DNA of 64,000 bases from Symsagittifera roscoffensis (lineage: Eukaryota; Xenacoelomorpha; Acoela; Convolutidae): positions 1 through 64,000 of the forward strand of contig NW_026970625.1 in NCBI RefSeq assembly GCF_963678635.1, read 5' to 3'. The notes beneath the pieces are model-generated. The model saw nothing but the letters and a program-made list of their open reading frames with translations. It was not told the DNA's origin and searched no databases. The translations under genes were made by a program, and so were the position numbers. Every line of letters begins with the position of its first letter. Positions within the stretch are counted from its first letter, which is position 1. Below, piece after piece: positions 21,240 to 32,200 of the stretch.

Positions 21240-22240
21240 GTATCAATATGGAATCCGACAAAGTTGACTTAGAAGAAGACAGCTACAAACTCCTAAAGCA
21301 AACTTACATGAAGAGAACTGATTTGCTGTACCTGCACAAAGATGGGATTGTGGCATGCAAATGCACAGAAGAAGATAAAATCCTTTACAATTACAACTGG
21401 ATAGTACTATCACAGCTGTATCAAACTGGGTTAAAGTTTCGTTCACATGACCACATGGCATGGGCCACCAGGGCGTGGAAAAAGTGTACAACAGAAAACA
21501 GAAGCGGTTTGAATGGCCTGACTTGAAGAAGGCATGTGAGAAATGGATTTCTGCATGCTTGTCATGTCAACAAACAAAGGACCTAATGAAGCTGAGACTT
21601 CCTCTTGAATCAATAGAGTCATCAGGATTCAATGAGATGCTGCAAGTCGAAAATATGCATGACGGCCACAGGCCATAACCAAGTGCTGGTAACGATTGAT
21701 TAATTTACAAAATATGCAGAGGCAGCCCCCTGCATGACGGCATTAGCGGAGGAAACGTGTGACCACTTGATAGATGCATGGATGGCAAGACACGGCTGCC
21801 CAATCACATTCTAATCCGACATTGGCAAAGCATTCGTCGGTGATCTCACAAAGGAGTTAATGAAGAGGTTGCAGTTGGCGGAGGCCCACTCGACCACTTA
21901 TCACCCGCAAACAAAGATCCCAGTCGAGAGGCAAAATTGTCCACTAGTTTCAATGTTAAGGGTATACTTCTCACGGTAGACGGACGACCATGATAAGCAC
22001 TTGCCGCTGCAGGTAATGGGTGCGTACAATAGCACGGAAAACTCCACTACGGGAAAATGCTAGGACATGATGTTAACAGGCCATGAGAAAGCCCTCCCAT
22101 TAACTTTCTTCTATCCTGAGTACGAAGGAAGGAGAACAGCACCGCAAACTTACGTGCGTGATGTGATCAGGTGGCAACACGAACTTCTAATTGTGCAAGA
22201 GGACTGGTGTTTTCCGACTGAATTGCATGAAGAGGACTAA
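21240..22240 (+). pseudogene. G1 integrase region
   Basis: The N-terminal zinc-binding part shows the His-His-Cys-Cys order (HQGVEKVY ... ACLSCQQTK). The catalytic core follows, with VLVTID at its first strand, FTKYAEAAPCMTALAEET and AHSTTYHPQT, which is the usual gypsy wording around the core. It would insert cDNA into host DNA. A clear counterpart in family M reads FTKLAETVPCQTASEEE. Fossil copy. Confidence 0.85.
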
Positions 22241-22770
22241 TTGATAAGTGACCCTGCTTGCGAGGTGAAGGAAAGAGGCACACGCGACAAGAACGACGGG
22301 AATGAGGTGATGGATTACTGTGATCTGCCACGTGACCTGGAGATAACAGAGCGAGTAGAGTTTGATGATGAAAACGTACCGTATGCTGAAGAGGATTGGG
22401 ACTGCCCAGAGCAGACTGAATTTGACAAAGGAGTAGTACCTGACTTTCCCATCAACATGGAGAGGCGCAAGCGCAAGAAGAGAAGGAATAAAAAGAAATA
22501 CAACCCGTATGGTGAAATACAACTCTATTGTAGACAGAATTGTTTTGGATGACGTGGAAGTCTCGATAGTGGGTCTAGACGAAATAGAGGTGTCACAGGG
22601 AATCGGCATGATCAATGATGCAGAACAAGACTGGATCGACGATTGCTTGGAGCCGGTGAGGGATCTTGAAACTGAGTTGGAGCAGATGCATGAGCAAGAG
22701 TTGACAAATTTGCGAGTGCTCGAATGGCTACGAGTCATCGATTCCAACCTCGATATCTGATCGATCCTGG
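22240..22770 (+). pseudogene. G1 acidic/basic integrase tail
   Basis: An acidic stretch (YAEEDWDCPEQTEFDKG) leads to a short basic cluster (MERRKRKKRRNKKKYN), then to a second acidic part. The M copies at 27866-28168, 31071-31373 and 36397-36723 carry the same layout (FVKKDWVEPEQDEIQKS, then MDPRRGRCN). No chromodomain is visible. The basic cluster could serve nuclear import or DNA binding; that is inference. Confidence 0.6.
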
Positions 22771-22879
22771 GCGATTGACGAGGACGTCGATGGGTATTTT
22801 TGTCCGGGGAGTGAGGGGTCTCACCCACACCGGAAATCTTATGATCAAAAAACTAAAATTGGCAAGGGAAACAAGATAA

Positions 22880-23342
22880 CTGGAAACGGAGCGCAAAAAC
22901 GTTAGAAAAAAACGTTTTGAACGTTTTTTCGAGTCATACTTTGACCTTCCGAATCACTACTCGAACAACATTATCGTGACCGACAGTGATTTTATACTGA
23001 CAGAACGTACGTGCGCTATAGTGACAACTGCGGATGTAGGTTATAAAATAACACTAGCCGCCGACATCAAGAGAGAAAACAAAAATATCGAATTTATGTG
23101 GAAACAGAGGCCTGGCGTTGGATGGATGATAGCGCTGCCCCCTGTTGCATCACATTCACCGGGAAACTACTTGTGTTTTTTGGTGACTAAGGCCACTGAT
23201 AGACAACACGGAAATCCCGAGAGCTTAGTGCTGGTACTAACTCGACTCAGGGATTTCTTAGTCGAGAGAGGAGTGACATCGCTCTCTTTGCCGGACTATG
23301 ATTTCAATAGGGGAAAATTGCTTCCGAGAGATATGCTCTAGT
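22880..23342 (+). pseudogene. G1 macro-domain-like accessory ORF
   Basis: About 150 open codons. After a basic N-terminus (NVRKKRFERFFESYFDL) the sequence follows the TARG1/OARD1 branch of macro domains: an opening strand (NNIIVTDSDFIL), the segment AIVTTADVGYK, the helix LAADIKRENKN, the turn PGVGWMIALPP, the strand YLCFLVTKATDR, the helix LVLVLTRLRDFLVERGV and TSLSLPDYDF where the family has its SMPRIGCG-like strand. Macro domains bind ADP-ribose, and this branch removes it from proteins. Family M has a diverged counterpart at the same place behind integrase. No catalytic claim is made; the copy belongs to a fossil element. Confidence 0.65.
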
Positions 23343-24480
23343 AAATGTAAAATTTTCGGAAACAGACGTAGAGGCTTACACACAGCTTTTGCTAGAGCTA
23401 TATTTAGTGCTAATAGTTTTCATTAGGTTCACGTTTTAAGCATAAGGACTAGGTTTTAGGATAAGCATTTGGTACTAGGTTTTATATAAAAACAATTGAA
23501 GTATGAAATTGGCATCTCATGTTATCTTTTTATTTTGCTGGCTTTCGGCGAGTCCGGTACCACCGAGCAGAGCAGAAACCGACTTATGCGATGGAGACGT
23601 GAAAAGATGTCTGGGCATGAGCCAGGATTTGGCAAGCAAAGGTATTATAAGCTAGGAGAGATGCCGATGCCCGTAAGCCCCAGTTTCTCATCACTGCCTC
23701 TCATCGCACCAAAAAGATCACGTGATGGGCCGGTCCCGTTGCATTCTGCGGATTCACCGAGTGCAGCTCTACCATCAAAGAAGGTGAAAATGAATGAGAT
23801 CGGAATACAGACGGCAGAAACCAGCGAAACACTCGAAAAGAGGGACAAAGACCGGAAAAAATTGCGAAGTTCAACGAGTACAAAGAGAAAGTGAAAGATG
23901 GTGACGAGTGGAAAAGAAAGTACGACGAGTTACAGATCACTTTCAAAGAAAAGAGGAGATAATACACCTGGAGGAGCTCTGCAATGTAAGAGTGAGCAAG
24001 TTGTCGCCATACGTCCTGGCCATGTTGAACCCCGAAACGACAACCAAGGCTAAGGCTCAAGAGCTTTATAGACCGAGTGAAGTGACGTCCACGCAGCGAC
24101 GGGACCGTCACCTATAGACCGAGTGAAGTGACGGCCCCGGAGTTCGCCTCCAAACGCAAGAAACATATCAGATACTTACCTGGCACCTCGGTTTCAGAAG
24201 AAGCTCGAGCAGGTGGCCAAAGCTACGATGCGGGAGATACACCGAGCAAGGGACAGAAGCTTAGGTAGGATCGTTCCTTTCAGTGTGCAGCCCAGTCACC
24301 CATCAAAAAGGAAAAGAAAACAGGTCCCACAGAACCGACTGGTCCGGTACCGAGTGGAGCCAGAGTGGGGCCGCGAGTGATCGAGATATGAAGGGATCTC
24401 AACACCCGAAAAACCTTCAATCAGGTTGCCGTCGATCACTCAAAGGCCTGCCTGAACGGCAAGACCAGGAACCCGGCGGC
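23343..24480 (+). pseudogene. G1 basic and coiled-coil 3' region
   Basis: It begins with a non-coding gap of about 150 bp. Then comes a Ser/Pro-rich part (MPMPVSPSFSSLPLIAPK) and a strongly charged, probably helical part (ETLEKRDKDRKKLRSS). A duplicated phrase, tatagaccgagtgaagtgac, occurs twice near 24068 and 24113. No domain is recognised. It may be the N-terminal half of the protein whose SGNH-like part follows. Confidence 0.4.
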
Positions 24481-24489
24481 GACCAACCA

Positions 24490-24850
24490 ACCGGTGCCGA
24501 CTGGTTGCCAACACTGATCATAGGAGATGGCTTACAAAGGGATTTCAAAGAGATCCTCGTAGTAGGACAAACAATCGTAATATCCTTTGGCTGAGCCTCA
24601 GTGACTCAAGTGATCAAGATGATGGATTTACAAAAAGACGAACAAGTGGACACGCTTACCTTGATGATAGGAACGAACGACATTTCAGGGAATCCCGTCG
24701 CTCCTGAGGCGATGTGGAAATAGTTGCTGATCTGTCTCCTCAACGAAGTGAAAGAGAAGTAAAGACCGATAATTGTGACCTTGTGTTCCATCCCTCTCAA
24801 CCCAGAAGCCGACTCACCCTTAGCCGACTTCATGAATGAGAACGTAACTC
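24490..24850 (+). pseudogene. G1 SGNH-hydrolase-like region
   Basis: It shows the block order of SGNH/GDSL esterases: block I-like LPTLIIGDGLQRDF, a middle segment with VGQTIVISFG, the block III/V-like TLTLMIGTNDISGNP, then a helix (LICLLNEVKEK) and the strand RPIIVTLCSIPLNP, as in the usual 'vvih-GTND-...-p-iivs-ipP' pattern. SGNH enzymes hydrolyse ester bonds of lipids or carbohydrates. Such domains are known in some non-LTR retrotransposon ORF1 proteins, where the role is unclear. In this fossil only the relationship can be stated, not activity. Confidence 0.6.
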
Positions 24851-25028
24851 AGTGGATTGTGATGATCAGGACCTGAAGGCAGAAATCCCCAACGAACTCC
24901 GGTTGATGGACCTCGAGAATGCACTGAGAATGGTGGACCACAGAGCCTTAGCGAGGGATATGATTAACTTCAATACCCAACGGGGCATACAGTGAATAAA
25001 CGACGCATTTCAAACAAGGATAGAAGAA

Positions 25029-25420
25029 ATGGAAGCTGAGGTAGAGACGATGGTCAATCCGGGTCAACGAGGTAGCCCTGCCGGCAGGGTGAGTTCTCAT
25101 GTACCTCTTACCACAGAAGCAAACGTGGTGCAGCCCACTACTAGCTCTGACATGAGAGAGAGATTGGGAACCACCCCCGCTTCCCGAGGTCGATCCTTGG
25201 AGAGTCGAAGAGGAGGTGGTCCACCACAGGTGGCTACCCAACCAACTACAAGCACCGCAAACCAACCTAAAAAAGTGCCATCGGCTCAAAAGAACTCGCA
25301 AGCAGATCCTGCCGCGATTATTGATACAAGCAAAACCAGTGAATTGTTATGGAACAGACCAGACCCCAGCCCATCGGGACGATACAAAGCAGACATGGCA
25401 ATCAAGTTGAACATGAGTCG
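25029..25420 (+). pseudogene. G1 Pro/Ser/Thr-rich linker
   Basis: A low-complexity stretch (for example PTTSTANQPKKVPSAQ and LESRRGGGPPQVATQ) between the SGNH-like part and the final domain. It is likely disordered. No function can be assigned. Confidence 0.4.
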
Positions 25421-25429
25421 CTGACATCT

Positions 25430-26187
25430 CATGTGGATGCGAAGGAAAGGCACAATGGGCACAATTCTATGGTATCTGGAAGGTAACGAGAAGCAGGCGT
25501 AGATTGGCTTTTGGCCGAGGAGGAACGAGTCAGTTCCGCCACTACTCTGAGATTGGTGGATCTGGAGGGTTTGCTCCTGAAAAAACACCAAAGGGGCAAA
25601 AAACACGAGATTATTAACGGTCTTCCGTCACCAGGCGAGGCAAGTATTCGAGGGGTTATCACCGGGTCAGCTCAGTGGAAGTTGACGATAACAGGTATGC
25701 ACAACTGGAGTCATCAAAAGGAGACAGCCTGTTTGCAGCATATGACCCTCAGGAAATGAAGCTGGGGAAAATCTTGATGGTGGCTAGCTCTGACCATCTT
25801 TATACACCCCCGATCGCTCTTTCGGCCTGATGTGATCTTCCTCACAGCCCCTAATTTAGACTGGGTTCAAGCGGTGGCAATGGCGATAACTGTACAAAGA
25901 GTGGTGAACGTGGGTCAAGAAGTGCTAATATTAGCCGGTCAAATGACCACTTGCAGAATAGGGGACTCTTGAAAGCTCTCATCGACATTTTAACGTCAAG
26001 CTCACAAGCTATGGGGAAGGCGCTCGTGACGCTTCTCTCTGCCATGATGGAGGCCGAGAAACCAATACGACAATGTTTCGCAAGGCATTTGATCAAGGTG
26101 ATTTTCGTGCTATCTCTCTTCGAGTTTAGTAGCAAATTGAGAATCGAGACAGCTCTGAAGGTTAATGAAGAGCTTTCATCTGTCTAA
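25430..26187 (+). pseudogene. G1 C-terminal domain, unidentified
   Basis: Alternating hydrophobic strands and helices are visible: DVIFLTAPNLDWVQAV, VNVGQEVLILAGQM, MGKALVTLLSAMMEAE and HLIKVIFVLSLFEFS, ending in ALKVNEELSSV. The strand 'VLILAG' followed by a polar turn and long helices suggests an alpha/beta fold of hydrolase type, possibly related to the SGNH-like part, but I cannot name the family. Confidence 0.4.
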
Positions 26188-26518
26188 TTTTTGTATGAGT
26201 GGTTCAAATTTTCCCTTGATGGTAAAACAAAATAATTTTTCGCTCACAAGTTCTCTATATTTTTTCTGCAATAAAATTTCAACATACTAGGCTAGAGCCT
26301 TGGAGATAAATTCATTGGTTTTAATTCTGTCAACTTAGTTTTTTTTTCAAAAAAACAACCTCAGTTTATAGTTTAAAACATTGAACGATCAAAATTTTTA
26401 GAAATGGCAAACTCCCATTCACTTTTTAGATGTTTTGTTTTTGAAAACAGTTTGTAAAACATTCAAGGTTGCAGGCGGAGAGCAACTGGAAAAATTATTA
26501 CAACGAAATTTCAATAGA
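26188..26518. other. Spacer between the tail of G1 and the 3' end of family M
   Basis: AT-rich, without a frame. It should hold the 3' terminal sequences of both elements if they were complete, but I found no match to the 5' side of either, so no LTR is called. Confidence 0.4.
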
Positions 26519-26764
26519 AAGCAAATTTTTGGCCTGTGATATATAGAACTTCAAAAAGATAAGTTATTTTTCTCAAAGGTGAACAGTTGTTGATCGTTTC
26601 TTCCACTTTTATCAGGTTTTCGAAAACGTATAATTGTCCTGATATAACTGATGTTTCATGTACTTGAGCTGTAAAATTTGAGTTGTGTTCTACTCGAAAC
26701 AAAATAATTTTATTTGAATTTTAGTTTCGAGTGTTTTTTGAGATTATTTTGTAATACAAAGCCA

Positions 26765-27073
26765 CTATCTGTGGCATTTACTGTGAATTTCGAATCTATA
26801 ATTTTTCCAACTACTGGCAGTCATTAAAGTTTGGAGTTTGCAATAATTTTTTTTATTCTGATCTTTTATAAACCAAGGTATTAATTGGTTCATCGGTCGA
26901 GTGGGAAGAGGAAACTGGCCAGCACCATTTTCAGTGGTGTTGCTTAAGCCAGGGTTTCTGGGAAAATAAATTTCTGTCAATCCCACATCAGTACTCCATG
27001 ACAACGATCTGATCTGTTCTTGGCTCGTGATCCCATCGGACGAATAGCCGACCATCAAAAACGTCTCGTCCAC
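26765..27073 (-). pseudogene. Family M macro-like ORF, copy A
   Basis: About 100 codons. The segments LMVGYSSDGI, LSWSTDVGLTEIYF, ENGAGQFPLPTRPM and IPWFIKDQNKKNY parallel the G1 macro-like ORF (IIVTDSDFIL, IVTTADVGYKITL, PGVGWMIALPP and LCFLVTKATDRQHGN) in order and spacing, and both lie behind the integrase tail. The C-terminal part of the domain is poorly preserved. Conservation of position in two diverged families supports the assignment. Confidence 0.5.
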
Positions 27074-27865
27074 CTGGGGTTAATCGAAATCCCTCAGCCA
27101 CCTGTATAACTCATCAAGGGTCGTTTCGTCACTTTTGCTCAAGTTTAAAAATTGAATTTTATTTTACGTTGTTACCCCCTTCTACCCTACCATGATCATT
27201 TATAACTCATAGGATCCGGCTACAACTCAAGACTCAGGTTTCAACTCAAGACTCAGGCAATGCTAAGGTAATAATTCTTGTGTAGATGCACCATGATTTC
27301 TGTTTCAGCGAAGATCATAAGCAAGTTGGCTTATAGTTCACAAGGGTTTAACCTTCCTCTGTTTAGATTGTAAACTGGTATTCATACATCCTTCACTTAT
27401 CTCTCAATTAGAAAATCGTCGTGAAGTCGTGTTAAGGCTAGTACCACCTGTTCCGGACTGAACAAAGTTTTTTGCCAAATGCGGGCTCAACTTCCTCTCG
27501 TTCCACTCCAGTCCACTGGTTTCTCTGATAAAGTTTCTTTTTTTTATCTGCGTAGGTAATTGAATTTTCTGTAAGGGTAAGTCCTACCCTAGGTCCCCGT
27601 AAAAGTTTGTTTTATTAACCTACTTGTTTTTTGGTTAGACCTTTTTGTTTACACGCCGATAGATTGTGCTTCCCCGCCAGGATTCTGAAGCTTGTCTGTT
27701 GCTTTTTCTGTTTCATCTTGTTCTAGTTCTATTTTCAGCTCGGCACGCTGTGATCTTCTTTCCAGATTGATTCGTCATCCTCGATGATCAGCTATTCTCA
27801 GGCAGGTACTAGCTCACCAATGCCAATCATTTCTGACCCGATTTTAGCTGGCTTCATCTTGTCAA

Positions 27866-29000
27866 TCAAGAAATCTTCCCATATCTATTGGAAGCCATGC
27901 AATTGCATCGTCCTCTTCTTGGGTCCATTGTCAAAGGGTTGACTGGTTGTTTCGACTTTTGTATCTCGTCTTGTTCAGGTTCAACCCAATCCTTTTTTAC
28001 GAAGGAAACCTCATCCGAGAACACCTCGATTTTCTCGTTGTCACTGATATTTGAGTATTCGTTACCATAAATTTTCTCCCTGGTTCCCTCTTTGTTCACC
28101 TCGAAGGCCGGTTCCACTATCAAGATCTCCAGGAGTTCCAGGAACGCACTAACACTCCGGTGATGCAACGCGTGGTTTTAGGCTTTCTAAGGTGCGGCTC
28201 GTCCTGTACTCAAGCGAAAGAACCTGTCCTGCTGATGAAATTCAGTGATCTTTAAGGGCCCTCTCCATTTGTTTAGTAACTTCTTAGTTCCGTTTGGTGG
28301 AATGACATTTAATACGCGTAGACATGTTGCCCAACCGTGCATGGTTTCGCTAGATGTACCTTCTCAGCGTACTTATTGCGTTGTCGCATTTCTGTTTGGG
28401 CTGTGTTGCGTCTGCATGGAAAAATAAACTCCTGTTGTCTCCGGATGTTTTCTCTCAAGTCTGGGACAAAGTCTTATATCCTTCATATTCTGCATACAAT
28501 AATTTCAATGGCCTTGCCCTTTCTCTGTCTGTTAGCATCTTGAAGGATGATGCCAGTTGTTTATTGTTGAGTGCTTTTGTATGCGCCCACCATTTGCTGC
28601 AACTTGTTGTCAGAATCAGTCATGTATACTGAATAACGTACCATCAGTGTGCTCACAAGTGCCCATTTCTGCCTCTCTATCTATCCATTCATTTGCAGAT
28701 GGTAGTTCGTCGAGTGGGCTTGATTAGCTGCTTTGTCAGGTTCTCCACAAGTTTCTTCCTCTGATGCTGTCTGACATGGAACTGTTTCCGCCAGTTTTGT
28801 GAATTTATCTATAACACTATGATTTGATTGTATACCGTTTCAGCCGAACAGATATCCTGCTGATCTATCTGTACAACCTCGTTAAGTTACGATCTTTCCA
28901 GCAATTCCAGTAGGAACTTCAATTTTCTGAAATCCTTTACCTGCAGGCAGGACAAGCAAGCAATGACCCGTCTCTCGTAAGTTTTTCTCATCCCTGACCA
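27866..29000 (-). pseudogene. Family M integrase and acidic tail, copy A
   Basis: The C-terminal tail at 27866-28168 (SFVKKDWVEPEQDEIQK) matches the G1 tail. The core wording VIDKFTKLAETVPCQTAS lies near 28.75-28.81 kb and AHSTNYHLQMNG near 28.7 kb. The zinc-finger end, ACLSCLQ, is near 28.95 kb. Fossil copy. Confidence 0.75.
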
Positions 29001-29970
29001 GTCGAATCGATGAAAAAGTATTTGTCACGCTTTGTCTTTACCCCGATGCCCCATTTGATCAACTGGGGCATCAGGTTAAACAGTACCCCTCTCTGAGACA
29101 ATCGACGCAAATGACAAGACTGGTTGTGCAGGATCTTCTCCTCATTCCTCTTTATGCAGGCCACTACACCGCCCGGCGTGTGGTTAAATAACGGTTTCCG
29201 CTCTTCATAAATATGGCTCGAGATTTTGTATTGGTTGTCCTCCAGTTAGCCTTTTCCTTTTTACCGTATCTTAATCCACTTGGAGAGATCTATAATCTAT
29301 ATATCAACTATAATCTGTCCTGCCAATTCACCTTGGGCGGTGGGTGTCGACCTCCAGCTTCACACATACTATCAAGCTCAAGGCTCTATCGTTGGTGTCG
29401 TGCTATGTTGTATGTTCCAGTGTACATGTTGTATGTTCCAGAAGAGGGATCCGTAAGCATCTCTCTACCTGGCGTTGTCAATTTAATTCATGCGAGTATC
29501 GTGCATAGGCTGTCTGAATAATCATCGCTCCCTCCGGATTCTCCTTCTGAATCAGTGACTCTTGTACAAAAACTTTCGCCCACTACAAAAACTTTCGCGC
29601 ATGCAACCCCAAGTTACAGGACTCCTGATTTGGTTCGAAATCTTTAGCGTCCTCTTGGAACAATTGTCTCATCCTTAATCAATGTGGTTCACTGCAGCAA
29701 ATCTGCTGGAATGCTCTCGGCTAATGAACCTACTATCTTTTGGTTTTCAAGTTCTTGGTCTGCTGTTTTTTTTTCATTCGGGATCCATTTTTTGCCTCAT
29801 TATTGTGTCTTTAGGCTTGTTTGCCTTCCCATATGGGTCCTGGGAATTGTTGTTTGCTTGTTTTTGGCACAATCTCGTCAAGCTTGAGTTGTGTTCTACT
29901 CGAAACAAAATAATTTTATTTGAATTTTAGTTTCGAGTGTTTTTTGAGATTATTTTGTAATACAAAGCCA

Positions 29971-30279
29971 CTATCTGTGGCATTTACTGTGAATTTCGAA
30001 TCTATAATTTTTCCAACTACTGGCAGTCATTAAAGTTTGGTTTTTGCAATAATTTTTTTTATTCTGATCTTTTATAAAGCAAGGTATTAATTGGTTCATC
30101 GGTCGAGTGGGAAGAGGAAACTGGCCAGCACCATTTTCAGTGGTGTTGCTTAAGCCAGGGTTTCTGGGAAAATTAATTTCTGTCAATCCCACATCAGTAC
30201 TCCATGACAACGATCTGATCTGTTCTTGGCTCCTGATCCCATCGGACGAATAGCCGACCATCAACAACGTCTCGTCCAC
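29971..30279 (-). pseudogene. Family M macro-like ORF, copy B
   Basis: Differs from copy A in only a few residues (for example LLMVGYSSDGIRSQEQ here). The layout is the same: DVG, GQFPLP, FIKDQNKKNY. Confidence 0.5.
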
Positions 30280-31070
30280 TTGGGGTTAATCGAAATCCCT
30301 CAGCCACCTGTATAACTCATCAAGGGTCGTTTCGTCACTTTTGCTCAAGTTTAAAAATTGAATTTTATTTTACGTTGTTACCCCCTTCTACCCTACCATG
30401 ATCATTTATAACTCATAGACTCCGGCTACAACTCAAGACTCAGGTTTCAACTCAAGACTCAGGCAATGCTAAGGTAATAATTCTTGTGTAGATGCACCAT
30501 GATTTCTGTTTCAGCGAAGATCATAAGCAAGTTGGCTTATAGTTCACAAGGGTTTAACCTTCCTCTGTTTAGATTGTAAACTGGTATTCATACATCCTTC
30601 ACTTATCTCTCAATTAGAAAATCGTCGTGAAGTCGTGTTAAGGCTAGTACCACGTGTTCCGGACTGAACAAAGTTTTTTGCCAATAGCGGGCTCAACTTC
30701 CTCTCGTTCCACTCCAGTCCACTGGTTTCTCTGATAAAGTTTCTTTTTTTATCTGCGTAGGTAATTGAATTTTCTGTAAGGGTAAGTCCTACTCTAGGTC
30801 CCCGTAAAAGTTTGTTTTATTAACCTACTTGTTTTTTGGTTAGACCCTTTTGTTTACACGCCGATAGATTGTGCTTCCCCGCCAGGATTCTGAAGCTTGT
30901 CTGTTGCTTTTTCTGTTTCATCTTGTTCTAGTTCTATTTTCAGCTCGGCACGCTGTGATCTTCTTTCCAGATTGATTCGTCATCCTCGATGATCAGCTAT
31001 TCTCACGCGGGTACTAGCTCACCAATGCCAATCATTTCTGACCCGATTTTAGCTGGCTTCATCTTGTCAA

Positions 31071-32200
31071 TCAAGAAATCTTCCCATATCTATTGGAAGC
31101 CATGCAATTGCATCGTCCTCTTCTTGGGTCCATTGTCAAAGGGTTGACTGGTTGTTTCGACTTTTGTATCTCGTCTTGTTCAGGTTCAACCCAATCCTTT
31201 TTTACGAAGGAAACCTCATCCGAGAACACCTCGATTTTCTCGTTGTCACTGATATTTGAGTATTCGTTACCATAAATTTTCTCCCTGGTTCCCTCTTTGT
31301 TCACCTCGAAGGCCGGTTCCACTATCAAGATCTCCAGGAATTCCAGGAACGCACTAACACTCCGGTGATGCAACGCGTGGTTTTAGGCTTTCTAAGGTGC
31401 CGCTCGTCCTGTACTCAAGCGAAAGAACCTGTCCTGCTGATGAAATTCAGTGATCTTTAAGGGCCCTCTCCATTTGTTTAGTAACTTCTTAGTTCCGTTT
31501 GGTGGAATGACATTTAATACGCGTAGACATGTTGCCCAACCGTGCATGGTTTCGCTAGATGTACCTTCTCAGCGTACTTATTGCGTTGTCGCATTTCAGT
31601 TTGGGCTGTGTTGCGTCTGCATGGAAAAATAAACTCCTGTTGTCTCCGGATGTTTTCTCTCAAGCCTGGGACAAAGTCTTCTATCCTTCATATTCTGCAT
31701 ACAATAATTTCAATGGCCTTGCCCTTTCTCTGTCTGTTAGCATCTTGAAGGATGATGCCAGTTGTTTATTGTTGAGTGCTTTTGTATGCGCCCACCATTT
31801 GCTGCAACTTGTTGTCAGAATCAGTCATGTATACTGAATAACGTACCATCAGTGTGCTCACAAGTGCCCATTTCGGCCTCTCTATCTATCCATTCATTTG
31901 CAGATGGTAGTTGGTCGAGTGGGCTTGATTAGCTCCTTTGTCAGGTTCTCCACAAGTTTCTTCCTCTGATGCTGTCTGACATGGAACTGTTTCCGCCAGT
32001 TTTGTGAATTTATCTATAACACTATGATTTGATTGTATACCGTTTCAGCCGAACAGATATCCTGCTGATCTATCTGTACAACCTCGTTAAGTTACGATCT
32101 TTCCAGCAATTCCAGTAGGAACTTCAATTTTCTGAAATCCTTTACCTGCAGGCAGGACAAGCAAGCAATGACCCGTCTCTCGTAAGTTTTTCTCATCCCT
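31071..32200 (-). pseudogene. Family M integrase and acidic tail, copy B
   Basis: Near-identical to copy A, with the acidic tail at 31071-31373 and the ACLSCLQ finger end near 32.15 kb. Confidence 0.75.

Larger units (their letters stand above)
15339..26187 (+). mobile_element. Ty3/gypsy-type retroelement fossil G1 with macro and SGNH-like accessory parts
   Basis: Parts in order: gag, retropepsin, reverse transcriptase, RNase H, acidic linker, integrase, acidic tail, macro-like ORF, basic/coiled region, SGNH-like region, Pro/Ser-rich linker and an unidentified tail. The order RT, RNase H, integrase is that of Ty3/gypsy. The element is broken, by my reading in about two dozen places, yet every domain is still easy to recognise, so it is of moderate age. 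No LTR pair and no target-site duplication were found by eye. The closest relative in the window is family M on the opposite strand (26.5-51.3 kb), about 40% identical in the integrase tail. The nearly 11-kb internal length is large for gypsy, because of the linker and the 3' accessory parts. Confidence 0.85.
26519..29886 (-). mobile_element. Family M gypsy-type fossil, copy A (3' half)
   Basis: Minus-strand partial copy. From 5' to 3' it holds part of the RNase H-integrase linker, integrase, the acidic tail, the macro-like ORF and a 3' non-coding end. It is followed head-to-tail by copy B: gagttgtgttctactcg starts at 26680 here and at 29886 there, a period of about 3206 bp. By eye A and B are about 98% identical, so the duplication is young, while the element itself is broken in several places. 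Confidence 0.8.

Noticed and set aside
26519-26680. 3' LTR of family M
   Set aside because: The segment is shared with 35110-35275 as expected of a common 3' end, but has no match in the leaders at 42-43, 45-46 or 50-51 kb.
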